Shown here: in pieces, positions 52,429 to 61,908 of the stretch | How positions within the stretch are numbered: position 1 is the first letter of the stretch | How the letters are laid out: each line of letters opens with the position of its first letter | Assembly (NCBI RefSeq): GCF_003201675.2 | Contig: NZ_CP029287.2 | Coordinates: forward strand, 868,001 to 932,000 | Length of the DNA stretch: 64,000 nt | DNA from: Metallosphaera hakonensis JCM 8857 = DSM 7519 | GTDB lineage: Archaea; Thermoproteota; Thermoprotei_A; Sulfolobales; Sulfolobaceae | Direction of reading: 5' to 3' | Notes under the pieces: model-generated | Told to the model about the DNA's origin: nothing | The model's database searches: none | What the model saw: the letters and a program-made list of their open reading frames with translations, nothing else | Made by a program: the position numbers and the translations under genes

Positions 52429-53211
52429 TTGTTTTTTAGGGAAATCCTAGATTTTGTAAACGAGCTCAGGTCTAAACATGGGGTACCTCCCGTTAGATAC
52501 GCTTCAACTGGGGTAGCCCAATTCAGGGCGGAGTACATGCTTAGGGAGAGACTGTTCAGTCATTACGATAGGGAGGGAATACCTCCCTTTTATTACTTCG
52601 CAAGATTTGGCAACCCCTTCTATGCCGAGGAAGCCATAGGGTACGTCCAATCCAACCATATTCAGGGAAGAGGGCTGGAGATGCTCAGGAAAGTGATAAT
52701 TGACATGGTATATCACGACGAGGAGAGCGGTTGGGGTCACAGGGATACCCTCCTCGACCCTTGCTTCAATTATGGAGACGTTGGGGTCGCCATGGACAAC
52801 AATCACATCTACTTGGACATCACCATGGTCTCGGCCTGGATTCACTGGTCTTTCCCTCCCTCAGTCAGAGGTAACGTCTTCACGGCTGAAGGCAAGGTCT
52901 ACACCATGGTTCCGAGCCAGGTTCTAATCTATGACAGCGTAGTTGACAGATCCAACGTAAACAGACACTATTACGACTTAGGCAACCTCAAGGCCATGGT
53001 TCTCCCTCCCAACTACTACGCAAAGGACGTAGACGTGATCAGACCCTTGACCTGGAGTTTAACCCGAGACATGAAGCTTAAGTTCCCCCTACCCCAGGGT
53101 CATCTGTTGTCTGTGTTGATCCTGGGAAAGGACTCAAGATCCTTCAACTGGACTCCCATGAGCAACAAGCAGAGGGGCCTATGCGGTCTACTAGTTCACC
53201 CCGTGATATGA
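52429..53211 (+). CDS. CAP/SCP-like domain protein
   Basis: A 260-residue protein. The first 150 residues resemble the CAP (SCP/PR-1) fold: ILDFVNELRSKHGVPPVRY, then HYDREGIPPFYYF and a HRDTLLDPCFNYGDVGVAM segment close to the usual end of CAP domains. The C-terminal part looks like beta strands and is unassigned. No signal peptide is visible, so the protein may be cytoplasmic, unlike most CAP proteins. TTG at 52429 is preferred because AGGGGG precedes it and the upstream gene stops at 52427. Confidence 0.68.
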   Translation: MFFREILDFVNELRSKHGVPPVRYASTGVAQFRAEYMLRERLFSHYDREGIPPFYYFARFGNPFYAEEAIGYVQSNHIQGRGLEMLRKVIIDMVYHDEESGWGHRDTLLDPCFNYGDVGVAMDNNHIYLDITMVSAWIHWSFPPSVRGNVFTAEGKVYTMVPSQVLIYDSVVDRSNVNRHYYDLGNLKAMVLPPNYYAKDVDVIRPLTWSLTRDMKLKFPLPQGHLLSVLILGKDSRSFNWTPMSNKQRGLCGLLVHPVI

Positions 53212-53218
53212 CTTGGCA

Positions 53219-53228
53219 TTTTTATATA
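53219..53228 (+). promoter_or_regulatory. TATA box of the acyl-CoA synthetase gene
   Basis: TTTTTATATA lies 20-29 bp before the ATG at 53248, the spacing of a leaderless archaeal transcript. No Shine-Dalgarno sequence is present. Confidence 0.6.
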
Positions 53229-53247
53229 GAACGAAATCTCTAGATTA

Positions 53248-54885
53248 ATGATGGAATTCAAAATACCTAATTACGAAGGGGTCGATCCCTCAGGTTCATG
53301 GTACTCGGTTCTAACGCCTCTCCTATTCCTGGAGAGAGCTGGAAAATATTTCAAAGATAAGACGGCTGTAGTGTATAGGGATCAAAGGTACTCCTACTCC
53401 ACCTTTCATGACAACGTGATGGTTCAGGCCAGTGCTCTCATGAAAAGGGGAGTTCAAGTAGGAGATAAGGTATCCTTCATCTCAAGGAACAGGCCGGAGT
53501 TCCTAGAGTCATTTTTCGGCGTCCCCTATGCTGGGGGAGTAGTAGTCCCCATTAATTTCAGGCTATCCCCCAAGGAAATAGCGTACATAGTGAACCACTC
53601 CGATTCTAAGATGGTAATTGTGGACGAACCTTTCCTAGATTCGTTGATGGAAGTTAAGGGCCAGATCAAAGCTGAGATAGTGCTACTGGAGGGTCCCGAA
53701 CTTTCAAAGGAGAGGAACCTGAAGGAAGTTGACACGACCTATGGAGAATTGACCAAACTGGGATCCAAGGAACCCCTGCCCATCCCCGTTAAGGAAGAGT
53801 ACTCCATGATAACCCTATACTACACGTCCGGGACCACGGGTCTGCCAAAGGGGGTTATGCACCATCATAGGGGGGCCTTCATTAACGCCATGGCTGAGGC
53901 TCTGGAGCATCAATTGGATCTGAACTCAGTGTACCTTTGGACAGTACCGCTGTTCCACGCAGCGACGTGGGGTTTCGCCTGGGCGACGGTGGCCGTGGGA
54001 GCCACAAACGTCTGTTTGGACAAGGTGGACTACCCCACCATATACAGGCTAATCGACACCGAGAAAGTCTCCCACATGTGCGCTGCCCCAACGGTTTACG
54101 TGAACCTAGGGGAGTACATGAAAAGGAACAACTTAAGGTTTAAGGACAGGGTCCACATGATTGTGGCAGGCGCAGCTCCTGCACCAACCACTCTCAAGAC
54201 CATGCAGGAGATCGGGGGTTACATGTGCCACGTTTACGGTCTTACCGAAACCTATGGTCCCCACTCCATATGTGAGTGGAGAAAGGAGTGGGACTCCCTT
54301 CCGCTGGAGGAACAGGCGAAACTCAAGGCAAGACAGGGCGTCCCCTACGTTAGTTTCGAAATGAACGTCCTGGACTCGGAGGGCAAACCCGTCCCCTGGG
54401 ATGGTAAGACCATAGGAGAGGTGGTCATGAGGGGGCACAACGTGGCCCTGGGCTACTACAAGAACCCAGAGAAGACAGCGGAGTCCTTTAGAGACGGATG
54501 GTTCCATTCGGGAGACGCTGCCGTGGTCCACCCAGACGGATATATAGAGATAGTGGATAGGTTCAAGGACCTCATAAACACTGGAGGGGAGAAGGTCTCC
54601 AGCCTCCTGGTGGAGAAGACCCTCATGGAGATCCCAGGCGTTAAAGCGGTCGCAGTCTACGGTACACCCGATGAAAAGTGGGGGGAGGTAGTCACGGCGA
54701 GGATAGAACTCCAGGAAGGCACGAAGTTAACAAGTGAGGAAGTGATTGAGTTCTGCAGGAAGAGATTGGCTCACTTCGAGTGCCCCAAGATTGTGGAATT
54801 CGGTCAAATACCCATGACAGCTACTGGGAAAATGCAGAAGTACGTGTTGAGAAACCAGGCTAGGAGCAAGGGGGTTAACGGGTAA
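53248..54885 (+). CDS. AMP-forming acyl-CoA synthetase
   Basis: A 545-residue ANL ligase. YTSGTTGLPKGVMHHHRG, YGLTETYGPH, FHSGDAAVVHPDGYIEIVDR and the C-terminal MTATGKMQKYVLR are all in place. It is of the medium- or long-chain fatty-acid type, with the HHH extension of the phosphate loop common in this subgroup. It stands alone with its own promoter. Together with the ligases at 1, 10150 and 47342 it makes four acyl-CoA-forming enzymes in this window. Confidence 0.9.
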   Translation: MMEFKIPNYEGVDPSGSWYSVLTPLLFLERAGKYFKDKTAVVYRDQRYSYSTFHDNVMVQASALMKRGVQVGDKVSFISRNRPEFLESFFGVPYAGGVVVPINFRLSPKEIAYIVNHSDSKMVIVDEPFLDSLMEVKGQIKAEIVLLEGPELSKERNLKEVDTTYGELTKLGSKEPLPIPVKEEYSMITLYYTSGTTGLPKGVMHHHRGAFINAMAEALEHQLDLNSVYLWTVPLFHAATWGFAWATVAVGATNVCLDKVDYPTIYRLIDTEKVSHMCAAPTVYVNLGEYMKRNNLRFKDRVHMIVAGAAPAPTTLKTMQEIGGYMCHVYGLTETYGPHSICEWRKEWDSLPLEEQAKLKARQGVPYVSFEMNVLDSEGKPVPWDGKTIGEVVMRGHNVALGYYKNPEKTAESFRDGWFHSGDAAVVHPDGYIEIVDRFKDLINTGGEKVSSLLVEKTLMEIPGVKAVAVYGTPDEKWGEVVTARIELQEGTKLTSEEVIEFCRKRLAHFECPKIVEFGQIPMTATGKMQKYVLRNQARSKGVNG

Positions 54886-55030
54886 TCTTGAGATCTTTTT
54901 CTCTCCTGAAAGGAGTCTCCCATGAGAGGGCCAAGGGTCTCCGTGTTCGGAAGTCTCGCCGTTAACAAGTACCACAGAACTCCTAGGAATCGAGGAGTGC
55001 ATCTTTTTAGCGACTCCCTTAACATATATT

Positions 55031-56776
55031 ATGGATCCAAAGGAAGCGTATAACATAAGGGCCATATCTGAGGTAAAACTTGAACCAAGGGGTCTAATCC
55101 ACGGGGAAACGTGGATAAAGGACAACAACTACTTAACCACGATCTACCTTAATGGAAAACCCCTCCTGGAAGGTAAGGTAAGTCTACCCAGGTTCCACGG
55201 GGACGACCTCTATTACGTCAGAAATGACGGTTCAGCGAGTCTGATGGTTCAGTCGGCGTACGGAGAACCCAGGGTCGCGGCCGAACTGGGCAAAATACTG
55301 AAATACGAGAGGCACGTCAAGGGTCTCCTTATCCTGGGAGAGGACCTCCTGGACAAGCAGTCTGCGATCGCTCCCTTCTCTACAGAAAAAATGAAGTACA
55401 GGTTTGACGGCAGGGGGTTACTGAGGACCAGGACTTCGCTCTACCTCCTCAAGGACCGGGAGTTAACCAAGATGTTGGGAGGGGACTTCGATGTGACCGA
55501 TTTTTCCACCAACGGTAAAAGGGTGGTGGTCTCGACGACTCAACCCGACGACGACCTGGGACTTAACGGCCTATACGAACTTGACGTAGATAACGGTGAG
55601 ATGTGGAGGATCGACAGGAAAGAAGGGATTATCTCGGCGATCTCCGTGAATGAGGGAGGGGAAGTAGTCTATCTGGGTCACGATAAGGGAAAAAACCCGT
55701 GGGCTGTCAAGGAGGTGATACTCCCTGAGAGAGGAGAGAGATACCAGTGCGGGAACACCTGTGGATCTTCCGTGCTCACAGACGTCTTCGACGGAGCCAA
55801 GGAGAGGCTGATCTACCACGATGACGAAATAATTACGCTTGGACAAGTAGGTGGAGAGGTTAATCTCTACAGGATCGCAGATGGAAAGGTGGAGAAGATC
55901 ACCCAAGGAAACCACGTAATAAGGCTGTTCGATTACAACGGTTCATTGGCTTACTCGTTTACAACTCCTGAGAAACCTTCCTTGCTTTTCCATGACGGGA
56001 TATATGACCCAAATCCCCACGTCAAGGGACTGACCCCGGTCAAGGTGAACTCCAAGATTGAGGGATGGGGGATCATCACGGGCGACAATCCCACCATCCT
56101 GTTCATTCACGGCGGTCCCCATATGGCCTACGGTTACTCCTACTTCGTGGAGTTTCAATTCTTTGCGTCCAACGGTTTCAACGTAATTTACGCAAATCCC
56201 ACGGGCAGTCAAGGTTACGGCGAGGAGTTCGCAAAAGGATGCGTTGGGGACTGGGGAGGTAAGGATATGAGGGAACTACTTGATTTCGTGAATGACGCCA
56301 GGAGGCAGTTCAACCTCTCCAAGAAGATCGGAGTAACGGGAGGATCCTACGGAGGGTTCATGACCAACTGGATAGAGACCCATACGGACGTGTTTTCGGC
56401 TGCCGTGAGCGAGAGGGGCATATCGAACCTAGTGAGCATGTGCGGGACCAGCGACATAGGGTTCTGGTTCAATGCCGTAGAGGCCGGAGTTGAGGACCCC
56501 TGGTCTAGGGAGGGGATGGATAAGCTCATGAGGATGTCGCCGATCTATTACGTGGACAACGCTAAAACGCCAATAATGTTCATACATGGAGAGGAAGACT
56601 ACCGATGCCCCATAGAACAGGCGGAACAGTTCCATGTGGCCCTTAGATCTAGGGGAGTTGAAAGTAAGCTGGTGAGGTACCAAGGAGACGGACACGAACA
56701 CGCTAGAAAGGGGAAACCAGACAACATGGTGCACAGGCTCAACCTGAAGTTGGAATGGTTCAGGTCCCATCTCTAG
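55031..56776 (+). CDS. S9-family prolyl oligopeptidase/acylaminoacyl peptidase
   Basis: A 581-residue serine peptidase. Residues 1 to about 330 form a beta-propeller-like gate, and about 340-581 an alpha/beta hydrolase. The nucleophile is in TGGSYGGFMTNW (GxSxG), the Asp in HGEEDYRCP and the His in GDGHEHARKG. The motif HGGPHMAYGY marks the oxyanion side. It would trim short peptides or remove N-acyl amino acids in the cytoplasm. It has no signal peptide and stands alone. Confidence 0.9.
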   Translation: MDPKEAYNIRAISEVKLEPRGLIHGETWIKDNNYLTTIYLNGKPLLEGKVSLPRFHGDDLYYVRNDGSASLMVQSAYGEPRVAAELGKILKYERHVKGLLILGEDLLDKQSAIAPFSTEKMKYRFDGRGLLRTRTSLYLLKDRELTKMLGGDFDVTDFSTNGKRVVVSTTQPDDDLGLNGLYELDVDNGEMWRIDRKEGIISAISVNEGGEVVYLGHDKGKNPWAVKEVILPERGERYQCGNTCGSSVLTDVFDGAKERLIYHDDEIITLGQVGGEVNLYRIADGKVEKITQGNHVIRLFDYNGSLAYSFTTPEKPSLLFHDGIYDPNPHVKGLTPVKVNSKIEGWGIITGDNPTILFIHGGPHMAYGYSYFVEFQFFASNGFNVIYANPTGSQGYGEEFAKGCVGDWGGKDMRELLDFVNDARRQFNLSKKIGVTGGSYGGFMTNWIETHTDVFSAAVSERGISNLVSMCGTSDIGFWFNAVEAGVEDPWSREGMDKLMRMSPIYYVDNAKTPIMFIHGEEDYRCPIEQAEQFHVALRSRGVESKLVRYQGDGHEHARKGKPDNMVHRLNLKLEWFRSHL

Positions 56777-56967
56777 AGGAGATGGTCTAAGGAGCACTCT
56801 GCTGTATAGAATCTAGTCAATCGATCAGGAAATAGAAAAGTGAAAGATGAAGTTCTTCCACATATATTGTTTGTCAGAGAATTGTGAATTCTATGACTCT
56901 GTAAATAATTACTTCGATATTTATTCTTTTCTTAAGATAAATAACGCGTATAATGAAGTTCTAATAG

Positions 56968-57129
56968 GGTGATTCAGGAGTCCATTACAAATTGTAATGA
57001 TGGCAAAAATAGATCAAATAAAGGAAATTGTTAAGCGATAATCCTCACACAGTTAATACGAGAGTGTTCAATTAAATTCGTTCTATTTCGATAAATTAAC
57101 TGAATTCGTAAAGGAGACGTGAATCGGGC
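56968..57129 (-). repeat. Family B miniature element (MITE-like), copy 3, inverted
   Basis: A 162-bp copy in reverse orientation. On the minus strand it reads TTTACGAATTCAGTTAATTT, then ACGAATTTAATTGAACA, AACAATTTCCTTTATTTGAT and ends GGACTCCTGAATCACC. The interior is very close to copy 1. It lies in the gap 56777-57237, which has no gene. Confidence 0.8.
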
Positions 57130-57237
57130 GGATGACGAAGAGAACTTAATTATTTTATGATTATTTTGAATAAAAAAGTTAATAAAACTATGAAGAGTCT
57201 TAACAAACGAATTTCCTATTGAGCTCACCGTTCATTT

Positions 57238-57456
57238 TTAGCTTGGATTCCCTATAAATGAGCTTGAATTATCAGATTTTTCCTCTTTAGTATTTTTTAT
57301 ATCTAATATCTCAAAATATAGAATATTATCCCATGGAATATAGATTTTTCTTCCTTCATTAGACAACACGAGCTCGTCTCTTATATCAGTTATGGTTCCC
57401 TCCATGGAATCTTTGCTAGTGTGCACCTTGACTTTGATATCGATACCTGCAGACAT
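57238..57456 (-). CDS. Small protein with a possible Sm-like fold
   Basis: A 72-residue protein. Residues 6-48 (VKVHTSKDSMEGTITDIRDE and then LVLSNEGRKIYIPWDNILYF) read like five short beta strands as in Sm/LSm or similar barrels, where a fold-over strand carries IPWDNI. The C-terminal 20 residues are charged and probably flexible. The family is not certain. Codon use is A/T-rich like that of the next gene to the right. Confidence 0.5.
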   Translation of the reverse strand: MSAGIDIKVKVHTSKDSMEGTITDIRDELVLSNEGRKIYIPWDNILYFEILDIKNTKEEKSDNSSSFIGNPS

Positions 57457-57617
57457 GAAAATCGATGACTCTATATCAGTTTTATACCTAAATTTATGAG
57501 GAGGAAGGACACGGATAAAAATAAGGAATACTGTTATTAGTGGAATTTCATAAAGTAAAAATAATGTGAGGAAAGATATATTCTCATACAGTTTATATTG
57601 ATTGATTGCATAAATAA

Positions 57618-58082
57618 TTAAAAAAAGTATGAAATATACGACTTTGAGAAATTAGGATCATAAGAATTCAGTGAGCCTTCTAGTATTTTGTATATTCTAC
57701 GTTGTTTAGAGAGTTTATACATTATATAAGCGAATACTTTGTTAAAATACGGCATATAAAGAAAAGCATAAGGGAAAATATAAAGGAAAGGTAAAATAAT
57801 TAATAAAAGAATAAAAGAAGATATTAACGAGGCAAATATAGTGAAGTATATCGCTAGTTCTAGAAGCGCAAAGAGTGAAGCAAGCTCATATAATTCTCGT
57901 AACGATATTGAACTATCTGCTATTTCAGTGGCACGGAAGATTGCCCTTACAATCCTACGTCTATTCGTTGAAATAGCGTAATATCTAGTATATAAGAAAC
58001 CTATAATAGATACTATTGCAGAGATAATTGCAGAAATTATATACGGTAAGATATTTAAAAACGCTGAAGATTCGGAATTCAT
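57618..58082 (-). CDS. Membrane protein of unknown function
   Basis: A 154-residue protein with three or four membrane segments (IISAIISAIVSIIGFLYT near the start, then a long hydrophobic stretch FTIFASLISSFILLLIILPF). A basic cluster (STNRRRIVRAIF) sits after the first segment. Strong A/T-rich codon use, unlike the metabolic genes, hints at different origin. I do not recognise it. Confidence 0.5.
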   Translation of the reverse strand: MNSESSAFLNILPYIISAIISAIVSIIGFLYTRYYAISTNRRRIVRAIFRATEIADSSISLRELYELASLFALLELAIYFTIFASLISSFILLLIILPFLYIFPYAFLYMPYFNKVFAYIMYKLSKQRRIYKILEGSLNSYDPNFSKSYISYFF

Positions 58083-58256
58083 GCCTAATCATTCAGAAGT
58101 CACGGTCTGGAATTTAAATAGACAGAAGTTAATGCTAAGGATATAAAAGTCAACTTGCCTAATTTAGTGAGGATAATACACGGATTTACATAGAACGTTC
58201 CTGCGATATGTAATCTAGGAATAACACGGAATAAAATATCTATATAGAAGTGCGGA

Positions 58257-58426
58257 GGCGATTCAAGTTACCTTTGCGAATTCAGTTTATTTAGAGAAAT
58301 AGTTAGAGAAATAGAGTGAATTTAATTGAGCTACCTTACATTGACTACGTAGGGATTCCTGCTTAACAATTTTCTTTACTTGGTCTATTTGGTATAATTA
58401 CAATTCACAATTAATACCTGAATCGC
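58257..58426 (+). repeat. Family B miniature element (MITE-like), copy 4
   Basis: A 170-bp copy, from GGCGATTCAAGTTACC to CCTGAATCGC. It is longer than the others because AGAGAAATAGTT is tandemly duplicated inside. Its ends show best that the element has inverted termini (GGCGATTCA against CTGAATCGC). Confidence 0.8.
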
Positions 58427-58526
58427 TCTCGATATTTTCCCCATCATAGAAATTGCATTATTTCTAGTAAAATTGGTGAAACACAACTGCCTGAAATTCT
58501 TCAATCTTCGCCCGCGCAACATCGTC

Positions 58527-58985
58527 TTAGCCCCTTCTTATGAAACCGTAAATCGTGATTCCTAGTCCCACGAAGAACAAAATGATACCAAGAATAAACA
58601 TGAGGCCAGCAACTTCAATTGACGAGGATATACCGGTAACCGCTATGTCAACGAGGATTGGAACACTGGAGTTATCCTCCACGTACACGCTAGGCGAGGT
58701 GCCGTTAATTAGGAAAGCCTCGGCCTTAGTACTAGAGGAGCTTTCGACCACTTTACCTTTAATCACGATCTTAGGCGGGGTGGATCCGTTGTATGCAATA
58801 CTTACGGTACTGATTCCACTTCTTAAGGAGACCGTCTTTCCTTCCCCAGGGGACAGAGAATACGTAGCTATGGAAATTCCTGTCCTGGCGATGGAGAAAC
58901 CACCCGCGGCTAGAACTAACCCTATGACTAAAATGATTACACCCACGATGACAATTTTCTTTCTCATGAAGTTCGTTGACATCAT
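58527..58985 (-). CDS. Two-TM protein with an extracellular beta domain
   Basis: A 152-residue protein with a membrane segment at each end (VIVGVIILVIGLVLAAGG and AGLMFILGIILFFVGLGITI) and about 80 residues between them, rich in Ser, Val and Thr. The outside domain looks like beta strands (GEGKTVSLRSGISTVSIAY). The family is unknown. A TATA-like TTATATA about 25 bp ahead of the third Met suggests the true start may be near 58967. Confidence 0.6.
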   Translation of the reverse strand: MMSTNFMRKKIVIVGVIILVIGLVLAAGGFSIARTGISIATYSLSPGEGKTVSLRSGISTVSIAYNGSTPPKIVIKGKVVESSSSTKAEAFLINGTSPSVYVEDNSSVPILVDIAVTGISSSIEVAGLMFILGIILFFVGLGITIYGFIRRG

Positions 58986-59809
58986 GCAATATATAACCTT
59001 AAGCCAAATTGGTCCTTCATCACGTCCCTCAGCTCCGATAATTTTGTGTGATTAATCTCACTAAATTCAAGGTAATCGATGAACCAGGGTTGAGACACAG
59101 GTTACTCCTTAATGGAAAAAGGGATTCATGAAGCTCCGCGCTAAAAATTTACAGTAATGCTAGAAGTGGAGATGACCGAGGCTCCCTTATATATTTATGG
59201 ATATAATGTCATTTTCAGGTTAGTAGTTCCCGCAAGTATTTACCCTAGAAATCTCGGGTCTCTACCTAAGAACTTGTCAGAAGCACCGGAGAAATACACA
59301 ACGTATCTTATAGCTTGGAAGCGACCCGATACTGTTTAGATATCTCCCTCAATGGTAATTTACGAGCAATGCGGTCCATCCACGATCACAAAACTGTGTC
59401 CACCCAGTCATCACCGAGATATTCAACAGGTAAGACCTCAAGGGAAGCTAATTCACGACGGACTTGCAAAATATCGGGAGCTACCAGCTAGAGTTGTGTA
59501 TTTCGCCTGAAAATGGGGTTTCTTACACATTTATATGGGTAAGCCTGCAAAATAACTATCCCCAGAGCATGTGGCATTCACTCTTAGATAGCCAATCGTT
59601 ACGTGACTAGAGGGACTCCTGAAGAGAACCACAAACTTGTCCTCAGCAAAGAACTCCTCAAAACATTAGAGAATCGTGAGGCGCGAAACTTGATATCTAA
59701 AACTTGACATAGCCAAGTGATGAAGCGCAATCTAGAATCTAGAGTCACTCGATACATCAGAGAAGGTTATCTGCTCTTTAAGACCTCAAGTATTAAAAAA
59801 GAAGAGCGT
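58986..59809. other. Long intergenic region, perhaps gene remnants
   Basis: An 824-bp stretch with stops in all frames. Short open pieces such as LELCISPENGVSYTFIW (near 59490) suggest decayed coding sequence, but no parent gene can be named. No repeat family of this window was recognised here. Confidence 0.4.
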
Positions 59810-60319
59810 TTAACTTACCACGAACGTGGCACTGGCCTCCGACTTCAGCGATATCCCTGGAGTGAAGAGCTTCACGGTGTAGGAACCTGGGGACAGGTGC
59901 ATGGGCAGAGCTAGCTGGAACTGAGCCTCACTACCTAGAGGCACGGCGAATCCGGTATACCAATTGACGTAGTCCCTCTTGTTCTCATTCCAAGGAGCTT
60001 GAATCACCTTGGTGGTGTAATTGGAGATCTCTGACGAATTAAGGAACACGTGCCAAGTGGAGTTATATATCTCCATGAGGGGAACGGTAGCCGGATAGGC
60101 GTCAGGCCCGTCCACGTCGGTGACGTTGAGGATCAGGAGGGTTTCGTTTCCCTTAGTGACGTCATTAGCGTAGGTTATCTCCAATTTGGGAAGTTTCGAG
60201 TAATTCACCAGAGGACCGACCACGTTACCGTAAGCCCATTGACCCGTGCCTAGGATGAAGGCTATCACCAGGACTCCAAATATCAATGCGACAACTGCAG
60301 TTCTGTCCATGAACATCAC
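59810..60319 (-). CDS. doxA: Thiosulfate:quinone oxidoreductase small subunit DoxA
   Basis: A 169-residue protein with an N-terminal membrane anchor ([20 protein letters not shown]) and an extracytoplasmic beta-rich domain ([38 protein letters not shown]). This is the DoxA subunit described in Acidianus ambivalens, where DoxDA oxidises thiosulfate to tetrathionate and passes electrons to caldariella quinone. Its start overlaps the doxD stop by four bases. Confidence 0.87.
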   Translation of the reverse strand: MMFMDRTAVVALIFGVLVIAFILGTGQWAYGNVVGPLVNYSKLPKLEITYANDVTKGNETLLILNVTDVDGPDAYPATVPLMEIYNSTWHVFLNSSEISNYTTKVIQAPWNENKRDYVNWYTGFAVPLGSEAQFQLALPMHLSPGSYTVKLFTPGISLKSEASATFVVS

Positions 60320-60861
60320 CAGAGTTTAATCAAGTTGAGGATCGGCACTTTCCTTGAGAGTGCCCTATCCCCGAACTTCCTGTAGAGCAGGGCGTCAAGA
60401 CCCATTGTCCTCCCTGTTGCGGTCAGCATTAGAACTACGGATCCCGCTGTCAGAAGTGATCCGATCTGCCATTCGTCTTCACAGGTGGAACCTAACCAGT
60501 AAGCCGGAGCGAAACCCACGGACATCAGCAACGCGGCGAAGGCTGATAGCCTTGTCAGTAGTCCCAAGATCAGGAATAGCCCAGCTATTATTTCCACATA
60601 GCTAAATAGGGTGAGGAACGTTACGTCCAATGCCTTGTTCTCCAGCGTCATTAAAAGGAAAGGTTTGAAGGGACCTGCGTGTGGTAGGAAGTTAACGAGC
60701 TTACCACCGACAAAGGACGAAGAGCTCGGATCCAATTTTGCGGGCTTGAGTACGGCCTTTCTCAGCCCACCGTCCAAGAACATCCAACCCACAGCGAATC
60801 GGATTGGAAAGAGGTACTCCATCCTGGTTGAGTTCCCAGGGTTTAACTGCTTCTCAGCCAT
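60316..60861 (-). CDS. doxD: Thiosulfate:quinone oxidoreductase large subunit DoxD
   Basis: A 181-residue protein with four membrane segments. [20 protein letters not shown], then [40 protein letters not shown] and [20 protein letters not shown] are characteristic of DoxD. It forms the membrane part of the doxDA quinone oxidoreductase. A DoxD-like paralogue without DoxA is in the sulfur island (20924). Downstream doxA completes the operon; the ATG is followed by a normal hydrophilic start. Confidence 0.9.
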   Translation of the reverse strand: MAEKQLNPGNSTRMEYLFPIRFAVGWMFLDGGLRKAVLKPAKLDPSSSSFVGGKLVNFLPHAGPFKPFLLMTLENKALDVTFLTLFSYVEIIAGLFLILGLLTRLSAFAALLMSVGFAPAYWLGSTCEDEWQIGSLLTAGSVVLMLTATGRTMGLDALLYRKFGDRALSRKVPILNLIKLW

Positions 60862-61104
60862 GATATCACCTGAGTCATCTTTTATGGGGGGATCTTTAAG
60901 TTTTTACTTTATAAAGTATAAACCAAAAAAAGTAAAAGAGATAAGTATTCTTCAGTGAATGTGATGAAAAATAATTGGCCGTCACAGTTTATTTCTTGGA
61001 CGTTATTTAGAGATATTGATATATTTTACTAGAGATGGAGTAAGTTGTATGAAAGACTTATGGGAAAGGTGGAAAAAGTCAGTTATTAAGTGGCGTTAAA
61101 CCAA

Positions 61105-61198
61105 GTTGTACTTCCTGAGACTTTATAAGGATAAAATAACTTCTCTGATATATTGAGTGACTTTGGACTCTTCATTGCGCTTTATACTATAACTGAGT
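61105..61198. repeat. Family C repeat, copy 2
   Basis: Matches 24590-24683: GTTGTACTTCCTGAGACTTT, AACTTCTCTGATA and TTGCGCTTTATACTAT. It lies in the 1.05-kb gap 60862-61908, which also holds a family B element (61686-61849) and shows no gene. Confidence 0.65.
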
Positions 61199-61685
61199 GC
61201 ATTTCTTGTGAGAGATATGAGATTCTTTCAACGTTCCATAAATAACCCTAGTGTCTTTACCAGTCCTGATCTTTCCTCTCTCTACTTCATGAAGTCTGTC
61301 CGTATGGAGCTCTTAAGCTATAACCAGAACTTCTTAGTCTAACTAATGATCGACCCATGCTGAATCAGGATCTTCAGAGAACCCTTTCCCTGGGCGTGAT
61401 CCTTTTTAGACGGTGATTTAAGACAACCGGATAAATTACCGACAGACTCCTTACTGCTTTTATCACCTTGCAACATTTCCTGGCCCCCGTACTTCCAAGA
61501 GCCCATCAGCTTCTCTAATCTAGTCCCTTAGTTGTTGGGGTTAGGCGACAAGATCTTTCACATACGTTACAACATATATTATCGAGTCAAGGCTTAAATT
61601 TGAATGTACTATATCCCCTCTCCCTAGGAAGTCCATAGCCTCCTGTAAATAGGCCTTTGGAAATTACCTGCAAATGAGGATGTAA

Positions 61686-61849
61686 GACGCTCTAACTTCA
61701 TTGGGAATTCAGGTTATTTATCAAAATAAAAAGAATTTAATTGAACATCCTTGAGTCGACTAGGTAGGAATTTGCGGGTAATAGTTTTCTTTTTTTGCAT
61801 CTATCTCTATTATAATTCATTACAATATCAAATTTACGCCTTAGTCGCC
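61686..61849 (+). repeat. Family B miniature element (MITE-like), copy 5
   Basis: A 164-bp copy with weaker ends (GACGCTCTAACTT at the left, CGCCTTAGTCGCC at the right). AAAGAATTTAATTGAACATC and TAGGTAGGAATTTGC are well conserved. It ends 60 bp before the start of the Panacea-like gene and so supplies part of that gene's upstream region. Confidence 0.72.
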
Positions 61850-61908
61850 AGATGACCGGGATCATTATTTTTATTCTCTCTCTCCAGTTTATCTTAGGTT
61901 TACGCGCT

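Noticed and set aside
59157-59339. 60-codon plus-strand frame before the doxDA genes
   Set aside because: No recognisable domain, biased composition and surrounding stops in all frames suggest decayed or non-coding DNA.
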